From NCBI GenBank assembly GCA_029561175.1, contig JAKQJL010000014.1, forward strand, positions 1 to 43,684: a stretch of DNA of 43,684 nt. The letters run 5' to 3'. This document shows positions 16,241-24,464 of this stretch, piece after piece. Position 1 is the first letter of the stretch; each line of letters opens with the position of its first letter. The translations under genes were made by a program, and so were the position numbers. Below the pieces are notes generated by a model. That model was not told the origin of the DNA and searched no databases. It saw nothing but the letters and a program-made list of their open reading frames with translations. The stretch is from a bacterium. Lineage in GTDB: Bacteria > Patescibacteriota > Microgenomatia > UBA12405.

Positions 16241-16260
16241 AGTAAAAGAATACTATGAAA
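16235..16260. promoter_or_regulatory. Inverted repeat over the parB promoter and start codon
   Basis: TTTCATAGTA (16235-16244) and TACTATGAAA (16251-16260) are perfect 10-bp inverted repeats around a 6-bp spacer. The parB -10 box, TATTCT on the minus strand (rc of 16247-16252), lies across the spacer, and the parB start codon lies in the left arm. It could be an operator, a ParB-binding site or, in RNA, a hairpin hiding the AUG. Confidence 0.6.
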
Positions 16261-16286
16261 ATGAATGTGAAAAAAGAGATCAAAGT

Positions 16287-16538
16287 TTAGGCTTTGACGA
16301 CTGAAACTATTTTTCGACCAAATTTTTTCAAAAATTTGACAATTCCTGGTTTGATAGCGTAGATGGTAAAATCTTTTCCAAATTTGGTTCCTTCTCCGCA
16401 ATGAAAGGTTGATCCTACTTGACGGACAATAATTTCACCTGTGTTTACTTTTTGATCTCCAAATTTTTTGACACCGCGTCTTTGACCGGGTCGATTTGAT
16501 TTTTGGTTGGTTTTTCCTTGTGATTTGGTATGTGCCAT
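16287..16538 (-). CDS. rpmA: 50S ribosomal protein L27
   Basis: L27 sits at the peptidyl-transferase centre of the large subunit. The 83-aa product has the family hallmark GQRRGVKKFGDQKVNTGEI followed by VRQVGSTFHCGEGTKFGKD. It starts directly with MAHTKSQGKTNQ, with no Firmicutes-type cleavable N-terminal extension. It lies five bases after rplU, the standard L21-L27 order. Confidence 0.96.
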   Translation of the reverse strand: MAHTKSQGKTNQKSNRPGQRRGVKKFGDQKVNTGEIIVRQVGSTFHCGEGTKFGKDFTIYAIKPGIVKFLKKFGRKIVSVVKA

Positions 16539-16543
16539 ATAGG

Positions 16544-16855
16544 TTAAAAGTTAAGTTTGGTAATTTTTAAATCAGTTAATTGAGCTCGAAAACCTAAATG
16601 ACGTCGGTAACGTGATTTTGATCGATAGGTACTAACTTCAATCTTTTCACCTTTAAAATCTTTGACGATTTCGTATTCGACGGTAGCTTTGTCGACAATT
16701 GGAGTGCCAACAGTGACTTTATCATCGTTGACAGTGAGTAAAACTTCTTTAATTTCACCTTTCTTTTCAGAAGTGGTAAATTTATCGATTGTGATGGTTT
16801 GACCTTCACTGACTAAAAATTGTGAGCCAGAGATGGAAATTACGGCGTATTTCAT
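16544..16855 (-). CDS. rplU: 50S ribosomal protein L21
   Basis: A 103-aa L21. It opens MKYAVISISGSQFLVSEGQ, has the conserved GTPIVDKATVEYEIV strand pair and ends in the basic block YRSKSRYRRHLGFRAQLTDLKI, which binds 23S rRNA. It is first in the rplU-rpmA operon and has its own extended -10 promoter. There is no Shine-Dalgarno sequence. Confidence 0.96.
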   Translation of the reverse strand: MKYAVISISGSQFLVSEGQTITIDKFTTSEKKGEIKEVLLTVNDDKVTVGTPIVDKATVEYEIVKDFKGEKIEVSTYRSKSRYRRHLGFRAQLTDLKITKLNF

Positions 16856-16863
16856 ACTCGGTT

Positions 16864-16872
16864 ATTATAACA
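16864..16872 (-). promoter_or_regulatory. Extended -10 promoter of rplU-rpmA
   Basis: On the minus strand this reads TGTTATAAT, an extended consensus -10. It ends eight bases before the rplU ATG, so the mRNA should be leaderless or have only one or two leader bases. Confidence 0.7.
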
Positions 16873-16885
16873 TAGTAGTTTTTAT

Positions 16886-17881
16886 TTAAATGGAGAAAAT
16901 AATACCCAAAGATAAAAGCAAGGCAATTAAGGAAGAACCGCCAACTGATAAAAACGGTAAAGGGATACCAGTTACGGGCATAACACCGAGATTCATACCG
17001 ATATTAATGAAAGACTGAATCCATATTTGAAAAACCAAAGCTAAAGTAAAAAGAAACATGGGGCGGTTTTGGGTGGTATCGTAAGCTTTAGCTATTAAAC
17101 TAATAATAATTACTAGATAGCAACCTATAATGGTTGTAATACCAACAACTCCCCTTTCTTCACCAATGGCGGCAAACATAAAATCAGTATGTTTTTCTGG
17201 TAGAAAAAAAAGTTGACTTTGGCTTCCCTTTTTATAACCTTTACCCCAAAATCCTCCGGAACCAATGGCGATTTTGGATTGAATAACATTATAGCCTTGA
17301 TTAAGTGGGTCGTGATTTGGATTAATAAAATTAATAATTCGGTTACGTTGATAATCTTTTAAGACATATTTCCAAATTAAGGGTGAAAAAACTAAAAATG
17401 AAATAAAACCCAAAATAGCTAGTTTTTGAAGATATTTTTCGTAGATTAAAAAAGGAGTAAGTAATAAGCTTAACGTGATAGCACTTCCTAAATCTGGTTG
17501 AATTAAAGTCATTAGAATGGGAATGGCGGCTAAGAAATGATATTTAGTGTTAATTAAAAATAATAATAGTAAAGGTTTAATGATTTCTGATGGCTGGATG
17601 GTGGTAAAACCAATATCAATCCAGCGACGTGAACCACGAGTAAAGGTGTTCATTAGTAAGGGAACTGAGAGCAACAAACAGCAAATAATAAAAATAATTA
17701 GTTGTTTATTTTTTAGACTTTTTGGATTTAATTGAGTCCCAAAAATAAAAAAAATCAAACCAATTATCCAAGCAAGTAGTTGTTTGACGAGCAAAGATGG
17801 CGCCACCGAACTAACCATGAGCATGTTCATTAAAAACAAAACAAAAACGCTAATAAAAAAAGGTAGATAACGATTGATCAT
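16886..17881 (-). CDS. rodA: SEDS peptidoglycan polymerase, RodA-type
   Basis: A polytopic SEDS glycosyltransferase of 331 aa that polymerises lipid II during elongation, together with a class B PBP. About nine or ten transmembrane segments are visible. The extracellular-loop block PEKHTDFMFAAIGEERG carries the family's conserved aspartate region. The C-terminal signature is PVTGIPLPFLSVGGSS. The protein ends soon after the last helix. It overlaps ileS by four bases and is a second SEDS protein besides FtsW, implying separate elongation and division machineries. Confidence 0.93.
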   Translation of the reverse strand: MINRYLPFFISVFVLFLMNMLMVSSVAPSLLVKQLLAWIIGLIFFIFGTQLNPKSLKNKQLIIFIICCLLLSVPLLMNTFTRGSRRWIDIGFTTIQPSEIIKPLLLLFLINTKYHFLAAIPILMTLIQPDLGSAITLSLLLTPFLIYEKYLQKLAILGFISFLVFSPLIWKYVLKDYQRNRIINFINPNHDPLNQGYNVIQSKIAIGSGGFWGKGYKKGSQSQLFFLPEKHTDFMFAAIGEERGVVGITTIIGCYLVIIISLIAKAYDTTQNRPMFLFTLALVFQIWIQSFINIGMNLGVMPVTGIPLPFLSVGGSSLIALLLSLGIIFSI

Positions 17882-20658
17882 CGTGATAATTTTATCGATA
17901 AATTATCACCTTTTTCAATTGATATAGCTAATGTTTTGGCAAGTATTTGTTTTTCGAATGATTCTGGCCAATTTGGTGCGATAATTTCGATTTTATCGTT
18001 TACTTTTAGTCCAGTTTCTTTTCTCAATACTTGAATTTGTCGAACAAAGTCTCGATATTCTCCTTCGGCGATTAGTTCGGGAGTAAGATTGGTATCGATG
18101 GTGGCTGATATGACAGAAGATTGGCTAATAACTATTTCTTTAATATTTGTTTCTTCTTTGATTATTTCTAAAATTGAAGGAGACAAAATTTGAGGACAGG
18201 AAATAGTGGCTTTGGCTAATGGTTGGCGAACTTTGAGAGCAGCCTTTTGTCGTTGAGCGTGAATTTCTTGACAGATATCGCGAGCATAAGACATTTCAAT
18301 TTCTAGATTTTTATCAATTAAGCTTGAGTTTAAAGTTGGCCAGTTGGAAGTGTGGACAGTTTTGTTTGAAGTTGCGAATTCATCACCGATTAAACTATGA
18401 TAAAAAACTTCAGAAATAAAAGGCAGGAAAGGTGAAATAATCACAGTTAAATTATTAAAAACATAGTCTAAGACAAGATGATTATCGGAACGATCTCGAC
18501 TACGACGAATATACCAAGTAGATAAATCACTGACAAAAGATTGAATAGCTTCAGTGGCTTTGACGGTGGAATATTTGTCTAGAGTTTTGCTAGTAATGTC
18601 TAAGGTGTGGTGTAATCTAGATATTATCCATTTATCAAGTTGGTTGGTTACCGAGGCTGGGTCAAAATCTGTTTTTTGAAAATTATCTAAATTGGCGTGT
18701 TGAACAAAAAATTTAAATGAATTCCAAAGGATCAAGATAAAATCACGCTTAACTTGATTGGCAATGTCGTAACCAAAATTGACACTGATGTATGGTTTTT
18801 GTTGGTAGTATAGCCATCTCATAGCATCGGCAGTCATTTTTTCAACAGCATCATCAAAAGGAATACCATTCTTTTTGGTTTTGCTCATTCTTTCACCTTT
18901 TTCATCACGAACTTCGGCATGAGAAACCACATTGAGGTAAGGGGCTTGATTTTCTTGGGCAACTCCAAAGAATAGCATGGAATAAAACCAGAGTCTTATT
19001 TGTTCAATCATTTCTAAAACGCAGTCTGCGGGAAACCATTTTTTCCAATATTCTGGATGATCTAAGTAATTTAAAGTTGAAAAAGGAACTACGCCAGCAT
19101 CAAGCCAACAGTCTCCAACATCGGCAACTCTTTTAACATTTTTTCCACAGTGAGGACATTTAATTTCGATATCATCAATATAAGGACGATGAAGGCTTTT
19201 TAAAGAATCAACATTACTTGGGTTAACTGCTAAATCTTTTAATTCTTCTAAGTTTCCAATAACAGTTAAATGACCACACTCACAATCATAAAATGGTAGA
19301 GCGAGGCCATAAAAGCGTTTACGACTAATCATCCAATCTCCCATATTGTCTAGCCAATTTTGCATTCTGCGACTAGTATATTTTGGGTGCCAGTTAACTG
19401 TTTCGGCTGCTTTTTTAAGATGAGGACGGATTTCATCTGTTTTGATATACCAAGAATTTTCTAATCTAAATAAACATTTAGTTTTACAACGCCAACAATG
19501 TGGATAGCGATGAGTAATTGATTCGGTTTTAAATAGAGCGTCATTTTTTTGAAGATAATCAAAAACTTGTTGATTAACATCGTGAGCATAAAGTCCTGAT
19601 AAGTCTCCATACCCAGAGAGAAAGTGTCCAGTTTCATCTAGAGGAGCGATCATGTCTGAATTTAGTTTTTGTCCTAATTCAAAATCTTCTTGACCACATC
19701 CTGGAGCAATATGAACTACCCCGGTTCCTTCTTGGGGGTTGACTAGTTCCCAGTTAGTAATATAGTGATTAATATTTTCTTGGGCTGGTATTTGATAAAG
19801 AGATTGATATGGTTGATTTAATAGGACTTGAGGGTCGATGGTTTGATAATCAGTGAGGCCCAAACGATCGGCAGCTGTTTTAGCTAGATAAAGATATTGT
19901 TGATTACTTTTAGCTTTGACATATTCAAAATCAGTATTGATGGCTAATAAGACATTGGCCGATAAGGTCCAAGGAGTGGTTGTCCAAGCTAAAACATACT
20001 CATTTTCAGTATTAGTTAGTTTGAATTTTAAATATACTGAAGTATCGGTAATATCTTTGTATCCATCAGCTTGTTCGTGTTGAGATAAACCGGTTTCACA
20101 TCGTGGGCACCAGGTGGTAGCACTTTTTTTCTTTACTAACCAACCTTTTTGATGAATTGTTTTTAAAAAGTGCCAAATGTATAAATTATTTGTTTTTGAA
20201 TTCGTGTAATAGGAGTTTTCCCAATCCATGAACATTCCAAGTCTTTTGGATTGTTCTGTTTGAAGACTAGCAAATTTATCGACTCGAGCGACGCAAGCTT
20301 GAGTAAAGTTATCTAATCCAAAAGTTTGAATATCTTTTTTTGAATTAAAACCATTGTCTTTTTCAACTTCAACTTCAACCCATAAACCTTGGCAATCAAA
20401 ACCATTTTGGAAACGTTGTTGGTGCCCGGTAAGGTTTTTGTATCTTTGAAATAAATCTTTTAAGGCTCGACCTCGAGCGTGATGAACACCCATTGGACCA
20501 TTAGCAGTAATTGGGCCATCAATAAAAGAAAATTTTTTATCGGCTGAATCGTTTTTATGAAGATATTGATTAATAATGTCGTGTTGATACCACCATTCAA
20601 TTATTTGTTTTTCGAGTTCAGAAAAACTTGGGTTTGAAGGAAGATCAGTGTAAGACAT
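17878..20658 (-). CDS. ileS: Isoleucyl-tRNA synthetase
   Basis: A 926-aa class I synthetase that charges tRNA-Ile. After the N-terminal Rossmann region the HIGH motif is replaced by GVHH (PMGVHHARGRALKDLFQRY). The KMSKS loop is GERMSKTKKN. The editing (CP1) domain shows AWTTTPWTLSANVLLAIN and GTGVVHIAPGCGQEDF. Two zinc-type Cys pairs (WCPRCETG and KCPHCGKN) are present. WDFDCQ-type features such as GFDCQGLWVEVEVEK mark the variant IleRS branch. It follows ftsZ by 19 bases and has its own -10 box. Confidence 0.95.
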   Translation of the reverse strand: MSYTDLPSNPSFSELEKQIIEWWYQHDIINQYLHKNDSADKKFSFIDGPITANGPMGVHHARGRALKDLFQRYKNLTGHQQRFQNGFDCQGLWVEVEVEKDNGFNSKKDIQTFGLDNFTQACVARVDKFASLQTEQSKRLGMFMDWENSYYTNSKTNNLYIWHFLKTIHQKGWLVKKKSATTWCPRCETGLSQHEQADGYKDITDTSVYLKFKLTNTENEYVLAWTTTPWTLSANVLLAINTDFEYVKAKSNQQYLYLAKTAADRLGLTDYQTIDPQVLLNQPYQSLYQIPAQENINHYITNWELVNPQEGTGVVHIAPGCGQEDFELGQKLNSDMIAPLDETGHFLSGYGDLSGLYAHDVNQQVFDYLQKNDALFKTESITHRYPHCWRCKTKCLFRLENSWYIKTDEIRPHLKKAAETVNWHPKYTSRRMQNWLDNMGDWMISRKRFYGLALPFYDCECGHLTVIGNLEELKDLAVNPSNVDSLKSLHRPYIDDIEIKCPHCGKNVKRVADVGDCWLDAGVVPFSTLNYLDHPEYWKKWFPADCVLEMIEQIRLWFYSMLFFGVAQENQAPYLNVVSHAEVRDEKGERMSKTKKNGIPFDDAVEKMTADAMRWLYYQQKPYISVNFGYDIANQVKRDFILILWNSFKFFVQHANLDNFQKTDFDPASVTNQLDKWIISRLHHTLDITSKTLDKYSTVKATEAIQSFVSDLSTWYIRRSRDRSDNHLVLDYVFNNLTVIISPFLPFISEVFYHSLIGDEFATSNKTVHTSNWPTLNSSLIDKNLEIEMSYARDICQEIHAQRQKAALKVRQPLAKATISCPQILSPSILEIIKEETNIKEIVISQSSVISATIDTNLTPELIAEGEYRDFVRQIQVLRKETGLKVNDKIEIIAPNWPESFEKQILAKTLAISIEKGDNLSIKLSR

Positions 20659-20664
20659 GACCTG

Positions 20665-20670
20665 ATTATA
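20665..20670 (-). promoter_or_regulatory. -10 box of ileS-rodA
   Basis: A perfect TATAAT on the minus strand lies in the 19-base gap after ftsZ, ending six bases before the ileS ATG. It predicts a leaderless ileS mRNA in addition to read-through from ftsZ. No good -35 is seen. Confidence 0.55.
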
Positions 20671-20677
20671 GCTTATC

Positions 20678-21820
20678 TTAGTTGTTTTTTCTTAAAAATG
20701 ATGGGATATCTAGTTCGTCGGCAATATCAATACCGGTAGGTAAATCTTTTTTGGATAAAAACTCTTCAACTTGTTGATTATTGGTTTGATTAATTGGAGT
20801 TTCAGTTTTTTCCTCAGAGACGGTAATAAGTTTTTTGTAAGATGAAAATGGTTTTAAACGAGAACTGTCAAAACCAGTGGCAATTACTGAAATTTTAATG
20901 GTGTCTTTTAGCTCTGGATCAATGTTGGCTCCAAAAATAATATTGGCGTCTGGAGCAGCGTGGTTGGTGATTGTTTGCGCGGCTTCTTCAATTTCAGCCA
21001 TGGTTAAATCTGGACCACCGGTAATGTTGATCAAAACTCCTCTGGCGCCATCGATATTAACTTCGACTAAAGGTAGCTCAATTGCCATCTCAACGGCCTT
21101 TGAGGCTTTGTTTTCACCGCTAGCCTCACCTACTCCCATTAAGGCAGTACCGGCGTTACTCATGATTGATTTGATATCAGCAAAGTCTAGATTGATTAAA
21201 CCTGGGGTGGTGATTAAATCGGCTATGGCTTTGGTACCTTTTTGAAGAACTGAATCGGCAATTTTAAAGGCTTCAACTAAGGTTACTTGATCGTTTACCA
21301 CCTCCATGACTTTTTGGTTGGGGATAACAATGAGAGTGTCGACATTTTTCTTTAGACGTTCAATACCTTCTTCGGCATTAGTCATTCGACGAGTACCCTC
21401 AAAAGAAAATGGTTTGGTAACGACGGCAATAGTAAGAATTCCTAATTCATTTTTAGCGATATCGGCAATAATTGGGGCAGATCCAGTACAAGTTCCTCCA
21501 CCCATACCTCCAGTAATAAAAACCATATCAGCTTCGGATAAAGTTTCTTTGATTCGGTCTTTTGATTCTTGGGCGGCTTCTTGACCAACTTGAGGATTTC
21601 CACCAGCACCCAATCCCTTGGTTAATTTTTCTCCGATTTGGATTTTTATGGGGGCTAGAGAGTTTAAAAGTGCTTGAGAATCGGTATTAATCGCAATGAA
21701 ATCAACTCCATGGATATTATCTTCAGAAATCATTGAGTTGATGGCATTGTTACCACCACCACCTACTCCTAAAACTTTAATTTTGGCAAATTGTCCTGAT
21801 AAAGTTTTTATTAGTCCCAT
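20678..21820 (-). CDS. ftsZ: Cell division protein FtsZ
   Basis: The tubulin-like GTPase that forms the division ring, 380 aa. The nucleotide-binding loops are GVGGGGNNAINSM, the glycine-rich T4 loop GGMGGGTCTGSAP (usually GGGTGTG), and the T7 loop NLDFADIKSIMSNAG with its catalytic aspartates. The core ends near 325. A variable linker and the conserved C-terminal peptide (DELDIPSFLRKN) follow; the peptide is the docking site for FtsA. It starts two bases after ftsA, the classic dcw order. Confidence 0.97.
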   Translation of the reverse strand: MGLIKTLSGQFAKIKVLGVGGGGNNAINSMISEDNIHGVDFIAINTDSQALLNSLAPIKIQIGEKLTKGLGAGGNPQVGQEAAQESKDRIKETLSEADMVFITGGMGGGTCTGSAPIIADIAKNELGILTIAVVTKPFSFEGTRRMTNAEEGIERLKKNVDTLIVIPNQKVMEVVNDQVTLVEAFKIADSVLQKGTKAIADLITTPGLINLDFADIKSIMSNAGTALMGVGEASGENKASKAVEMAIELPLVEVNIDGARGVLINITGGPDLTMAEIEEAAQTITNHAAPDANIIFGANIDPELKDTIKISVIATGFDSSRLKPFSSYKKLITVSEEKTETPINQTNNQQVEEFLSKKDLPTGIDIADELDIPSFLRKNN

Positions 21821-21822
21821 AT

Positions 21823-23070
21823 TTAAGGTAAAAGAGGTTCAATAATGCTTTTTAATTTACCGAAGATGCCAGTGAAAGAATTGGCAATTTTTTTGTTGGC
21901 AGATGGAGTGAATTGAACTTCTGTTAAGCCGTATTGTAATAAACCAATAGAGCTAACAAAGGCTGGATTTTGAATATCATCAATTACCCCACCTATTTTG
22001 GGAGGATTAGCAATTCTGACTGGTAAAGGAATTACTTTGGAGCAAGTGTCTTTAATATTTAGTATTTGAGAACCGCCACCAGTTAAGACAATTCCAGAAG
22101 GAATCAGATTGATTAAACCACTTGACTCAATTTGGTTGTAAATAATAGTAAAAATTTCTTCTAATCTAGGTTTAATGATGCCATTAATTGCGGTTTGAAG
22201 AGAGATTTTGTGTTTTTCTTCGGAAATTATGCCAAATTGAGAGATATCAATTTCATCTTCAAATTTTTGAGAATTGTTAAATTTTTCGAGTTTTAATTTA
22301 ACTTTGTCAGCGTCTTCTAAAGAAAGTCGAAGTCCAATTGCCAAATCGTTAGTAACATTGGCTGAACCGACTGGAATTACTGATGAAAAAGCTGGTTTTC
22401 CCTCAGTAAAAATAGTTAAAGAAGTAACAGTGCCACCAATATCAATCAAAGCAATTCCTAATTCTTTTTCAGTATTGGTTAAACAAGCTTTTGCTGAGGC
22501 TAAACCGGAATAAACTAAGCTATCAATTTTAATACCAACATCGTCAAAGCATTTTCGAATATTTTTAATGGCTGGTGATGAGGCAAAAATCAGATGGGAT
22601 TCAAGTTCAAGCTTAGAACCGCTCATGCCGATGGGGTTAATAACTCCGTCTTGATCGTCAACAATGTATTTTCTTGGAATTACATGGATAATTTCCTTGC
22701 CAACAGGAATACTGACTGATTTTGAGGCTTCAATTATTCGAGAAATGTCGTGCTGAATAATTTCGTTGTTGGGTGAGCTGATTGAAACAATACTATGTGA
22801 GTTTTGAGATTCAATATAATTAGCTGCAATTGAAACAACGGCGTTGTTAATTTGAAAACCAGCCATTCTTTCGGCAGCTTCAACACTTTGAGTGATGGCT
22901 TGGGTGGCCTGATCAATATTAACTATTTGTCCTTTTCGAAAACCAGCAGCTGGAGAAGATGAAACTGCCACAATATTGAATCTATCTTCAACATCAAAAT
23001 ATTGACCAATAATGGTAGTTATTTTTGTCGATCCAATGTCGATACCGTTAATTATTCTTGAATGTTGCAT
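21823..23070 (-). CDS. ftsA: Cell division protein FtsA
   Basis: The actin-like ATPase that anchors FtsZ to the membrane. The phosphate-1 loop is NGIDIGSTKITTIIG, the phosphate-2 loop is GIALIDIGGTVTSLTIF and the adenosine loop is GIVLTGGGSQIL. The C-terminus ends in a short hydrophobic/basic helix (GKLKSIIEPLLP), probably the membrane-targeting amphipathic helix. I chose ATG 23070 (MQHSRIINGIDIGS), although the frame is open to a TTG at 23094. With this start the gene overlaps the ftsQ-like gene by 23 bases. About 415 aa, normal length. Confidence 0.95.
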   Translation of the reverse strand: MQHSRIINGIDIGSTKITTIIGQYFDVEDRFNIVAVSSSPAAGFRKGQIVNIDQATQAITQSVEAAERMAGFQINNAVVSIAANYIESQNSHSIVSISSPNNEIIQHDISRIIEASKSVSIPVGKEIIHVIPRKYIVDDQDGVINPIGMSGSKLELESHLIFASSPAIKNIRKCFDDVGIKIDSLVYSGLASAKACLTNTEKELGIALIDIGGTVTSLTIFTEGKPAFSSVIPVGSANVTNDLAIGLRLSLEDADKVKLKLEKFNNSQKFEDEIDISQFGIISEEKHKISLQTAINGIIKPRLEEIFTIIYNQIESSGLINLIPSGIVLTGGGSQILNIKDTCSKVIPLPVRIANPPKIGGVIDDIQNPAFVSSIGLLQYGLTEVQFTPSANKKIANSFTGIFGKLKSIIEPLLP

Positions 23071-23416
23071 ATGGATGATTTTGAGCAAAATCAATTAAGG
23101 TTAATTGTTTGCCTATTATATTAGCTTTTTTTGAAAGATTTTGTAAGACAACAAATTGAGTATAAATATTTTTTTGGGTAGAAAAAATAATCTTTGTTGA
23201 ATTATCAGAAAATTCAATTTCATTTAAAAATGGACGAAAAACAAGATTTTGATAATTAAAATTTAATTTTGATGAGGTTAATTTAAATATTTGAATTTTT
23301 GAAGAAAAATCTGATGGTTGATTTTTTAAAGTGATTTTAGAGGTGTTTAAATATAGAAATAATTGAATAATAATGATCAATAACGGAAAAACAAAAAGAA
23401 AGTTATACCATTTCAT
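23048..23416 (-). CDS. Small FtsQ-like bitopic division protein
   Basis: A 122-aa protein with a short cytoplasmic start, one transmembrane helix (about 6-24) and an extracytoplasmic beta-rich part. It occupies the exact ftsQ position between murG and ftsA. Its last strand, LTLIDFAQNHPYATFKN, resembles the end of the FtsQ beta domain. FtsQ/DivIB proteins are usually 200-280 aa with a POTRA domain, and no room for one is present here. I infer a minimal FtsQ; sequence alone does not prove it. It overlaps murG by 14 bases and ftsA by 23. Confidence 0.6.
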   Translation of the reverse strand: MKWYNFLFVFPLLIIIIQLFLYLNTSKITLKNQPSDFSSKIQIFKLTSSKLNFNYQNLVFRPFLNEIEFSDNSTKIIFSTQKNIYTQFVVLQNLSKKANIIGKQLTLIDFAQNHPYATFKNN

Positions 23417-24464
23417 AAAATAGTTTAAAAAATGGATGAATAGCTGAACTGGGTTTAAAATTTACTTGGTTGTTTACTTTTGATAAACGAAGAATTGAAT
23501 TAACTAATTTAGTAGAAGTGAGCTGATCTTGGTTAATGATAATAATGTTGTTAGGTGATTTGTTTTGTAGCCAGTTGGCATTGAGTTGTTGTTCGTTTTG
23601 TTGACTAAAAGGTAGGGGTATTAAAATAGCTTTTTGATTAAAAGTGAAAATTTCAAAACAAGTGTTGGCACCTGCTCGTCCGATAATTAAGTTGGCATGT
23701 TTAAAAATCCAACCAATATCTTGAGAAGAGATATATTCAGTTTGGTAGTAACGAGAGTGATGATAATTTTGAATGATGTTTTTATTTTTACCAGTTTGAT
23801 GAATGATGGTAAAGTTGGTTAGTTTTGAAAGAGAATTAATCAGATGTTGGTTGATAATCGCCGAACCTTGATTGCCGCCAGTAATATAGATAAGAGGGTA
23901 TTTTTTTATTTGCTTTTGAAGAGGGTTAAAAGTAGATCGGTTGGTTTGATATAGTTGTTGTCTGACTAAATTACCAGTAACTATAGTTTTTGAAGGTGGC
24001 AAATTGTTTTTAGTATCAAAAGAAAGAGCGATTTTATTAACAAACAATGAACAAATTTTGGTGGTTAAGCTAATAGTTAATGTTTGTTCGTGAATAATTG
24101 ATTTAATTTGATTAACTCTTGAAGCGATTATTACAGGAACTGAAACGTAACCTCCAAAAGAAACAACCAGATTTGGCTTAATTTGCCTAATTAAATAAAA
24201 ACTCCTAAAAAAAGAAAATAAAGTTAATGGGATACCTTTAATAGTGTTAAACAAAGAAATTCGATCGAGTTTACCACTGGGTATATTAATAATTTGAATA
24301 TCTTTTTTTTTAAAAACAGGATCGTCAAGATGATTGTCTGAAGAAAATTTATGAGTTAAATAAAAAATTTTCCAAGAAAAATGAGTGTCTTGACGAAGGT
24401 GATTGATTAGTTCAATGGCTGGAGTGTGATGAACTCCGGTGATGATGATGGTTTTGTTGATCAC
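23403..24464 (-). CDS. murG: UDP-GlcNAc:lipid I N-acetylglucosaminyltransferase
   Basis: MurG adds GlcNAc to lipid I to make lipid II on the inner face of the membrane. At 353 aa it has normal length. The N-domain shows VVSFGGYVSVPVIIASR and SIIHEQTLTISLTTKI. The C-domain has the GG loop YITGGNQGSAIINQHL and the donor-binding RAGANTCFEIFTF with PLPFSQQNEQQLNA. The first glycine loop, normally GGTGGHxxPA, is reduced to ITGVHHTPAIEL. This loop forces the start at ATG 24464, so the 53-base overlap with ftsW is real. Confidence 0.93.
   Translation of the reverse strand: MINKTIIITGVHHTPAIELINHLRQDTHFSWKIFYLTHKFSSDNHLDDPVFKKKDIQIINIPSGKLDRISLFNTIKGIPLTLFSFFRSFYLIRQIKPNLVVSFGGYVSVPVIIASRVNQIKSIIHEQTLTISLTTKICSLFVNKIALSFDTKNNLPPSKTIVTGNLVRQQLYQTNRSTFNPLQKQIKKYPLIYITGGNQGSAIINQHLINSLSKLTNFTIIHQTGKNKNIIQNYHHSRYYQTEYISSQDIGWIFKHANLIIGRAGANTCFEIFTFNQKAILIPLPFSQQNEQQLNANWLQNKSPNNIIIINQDQLTSTKLVNSILRLSKVNNQVNFKPSSAIHPFFKLFYEMV

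Noticed and set aside
20877-21245. 122-codon plus-strand ORF
   Set aside because: It is antisense to conserved FtsZ sequence and has no independent support.
24412-24460. His-rich FtsW tail as a cloning tag or assembly artefact
   Set aside because: The same bases encode a sensible MurG N-terminus in another frame, so the tail follows from natural overlap.
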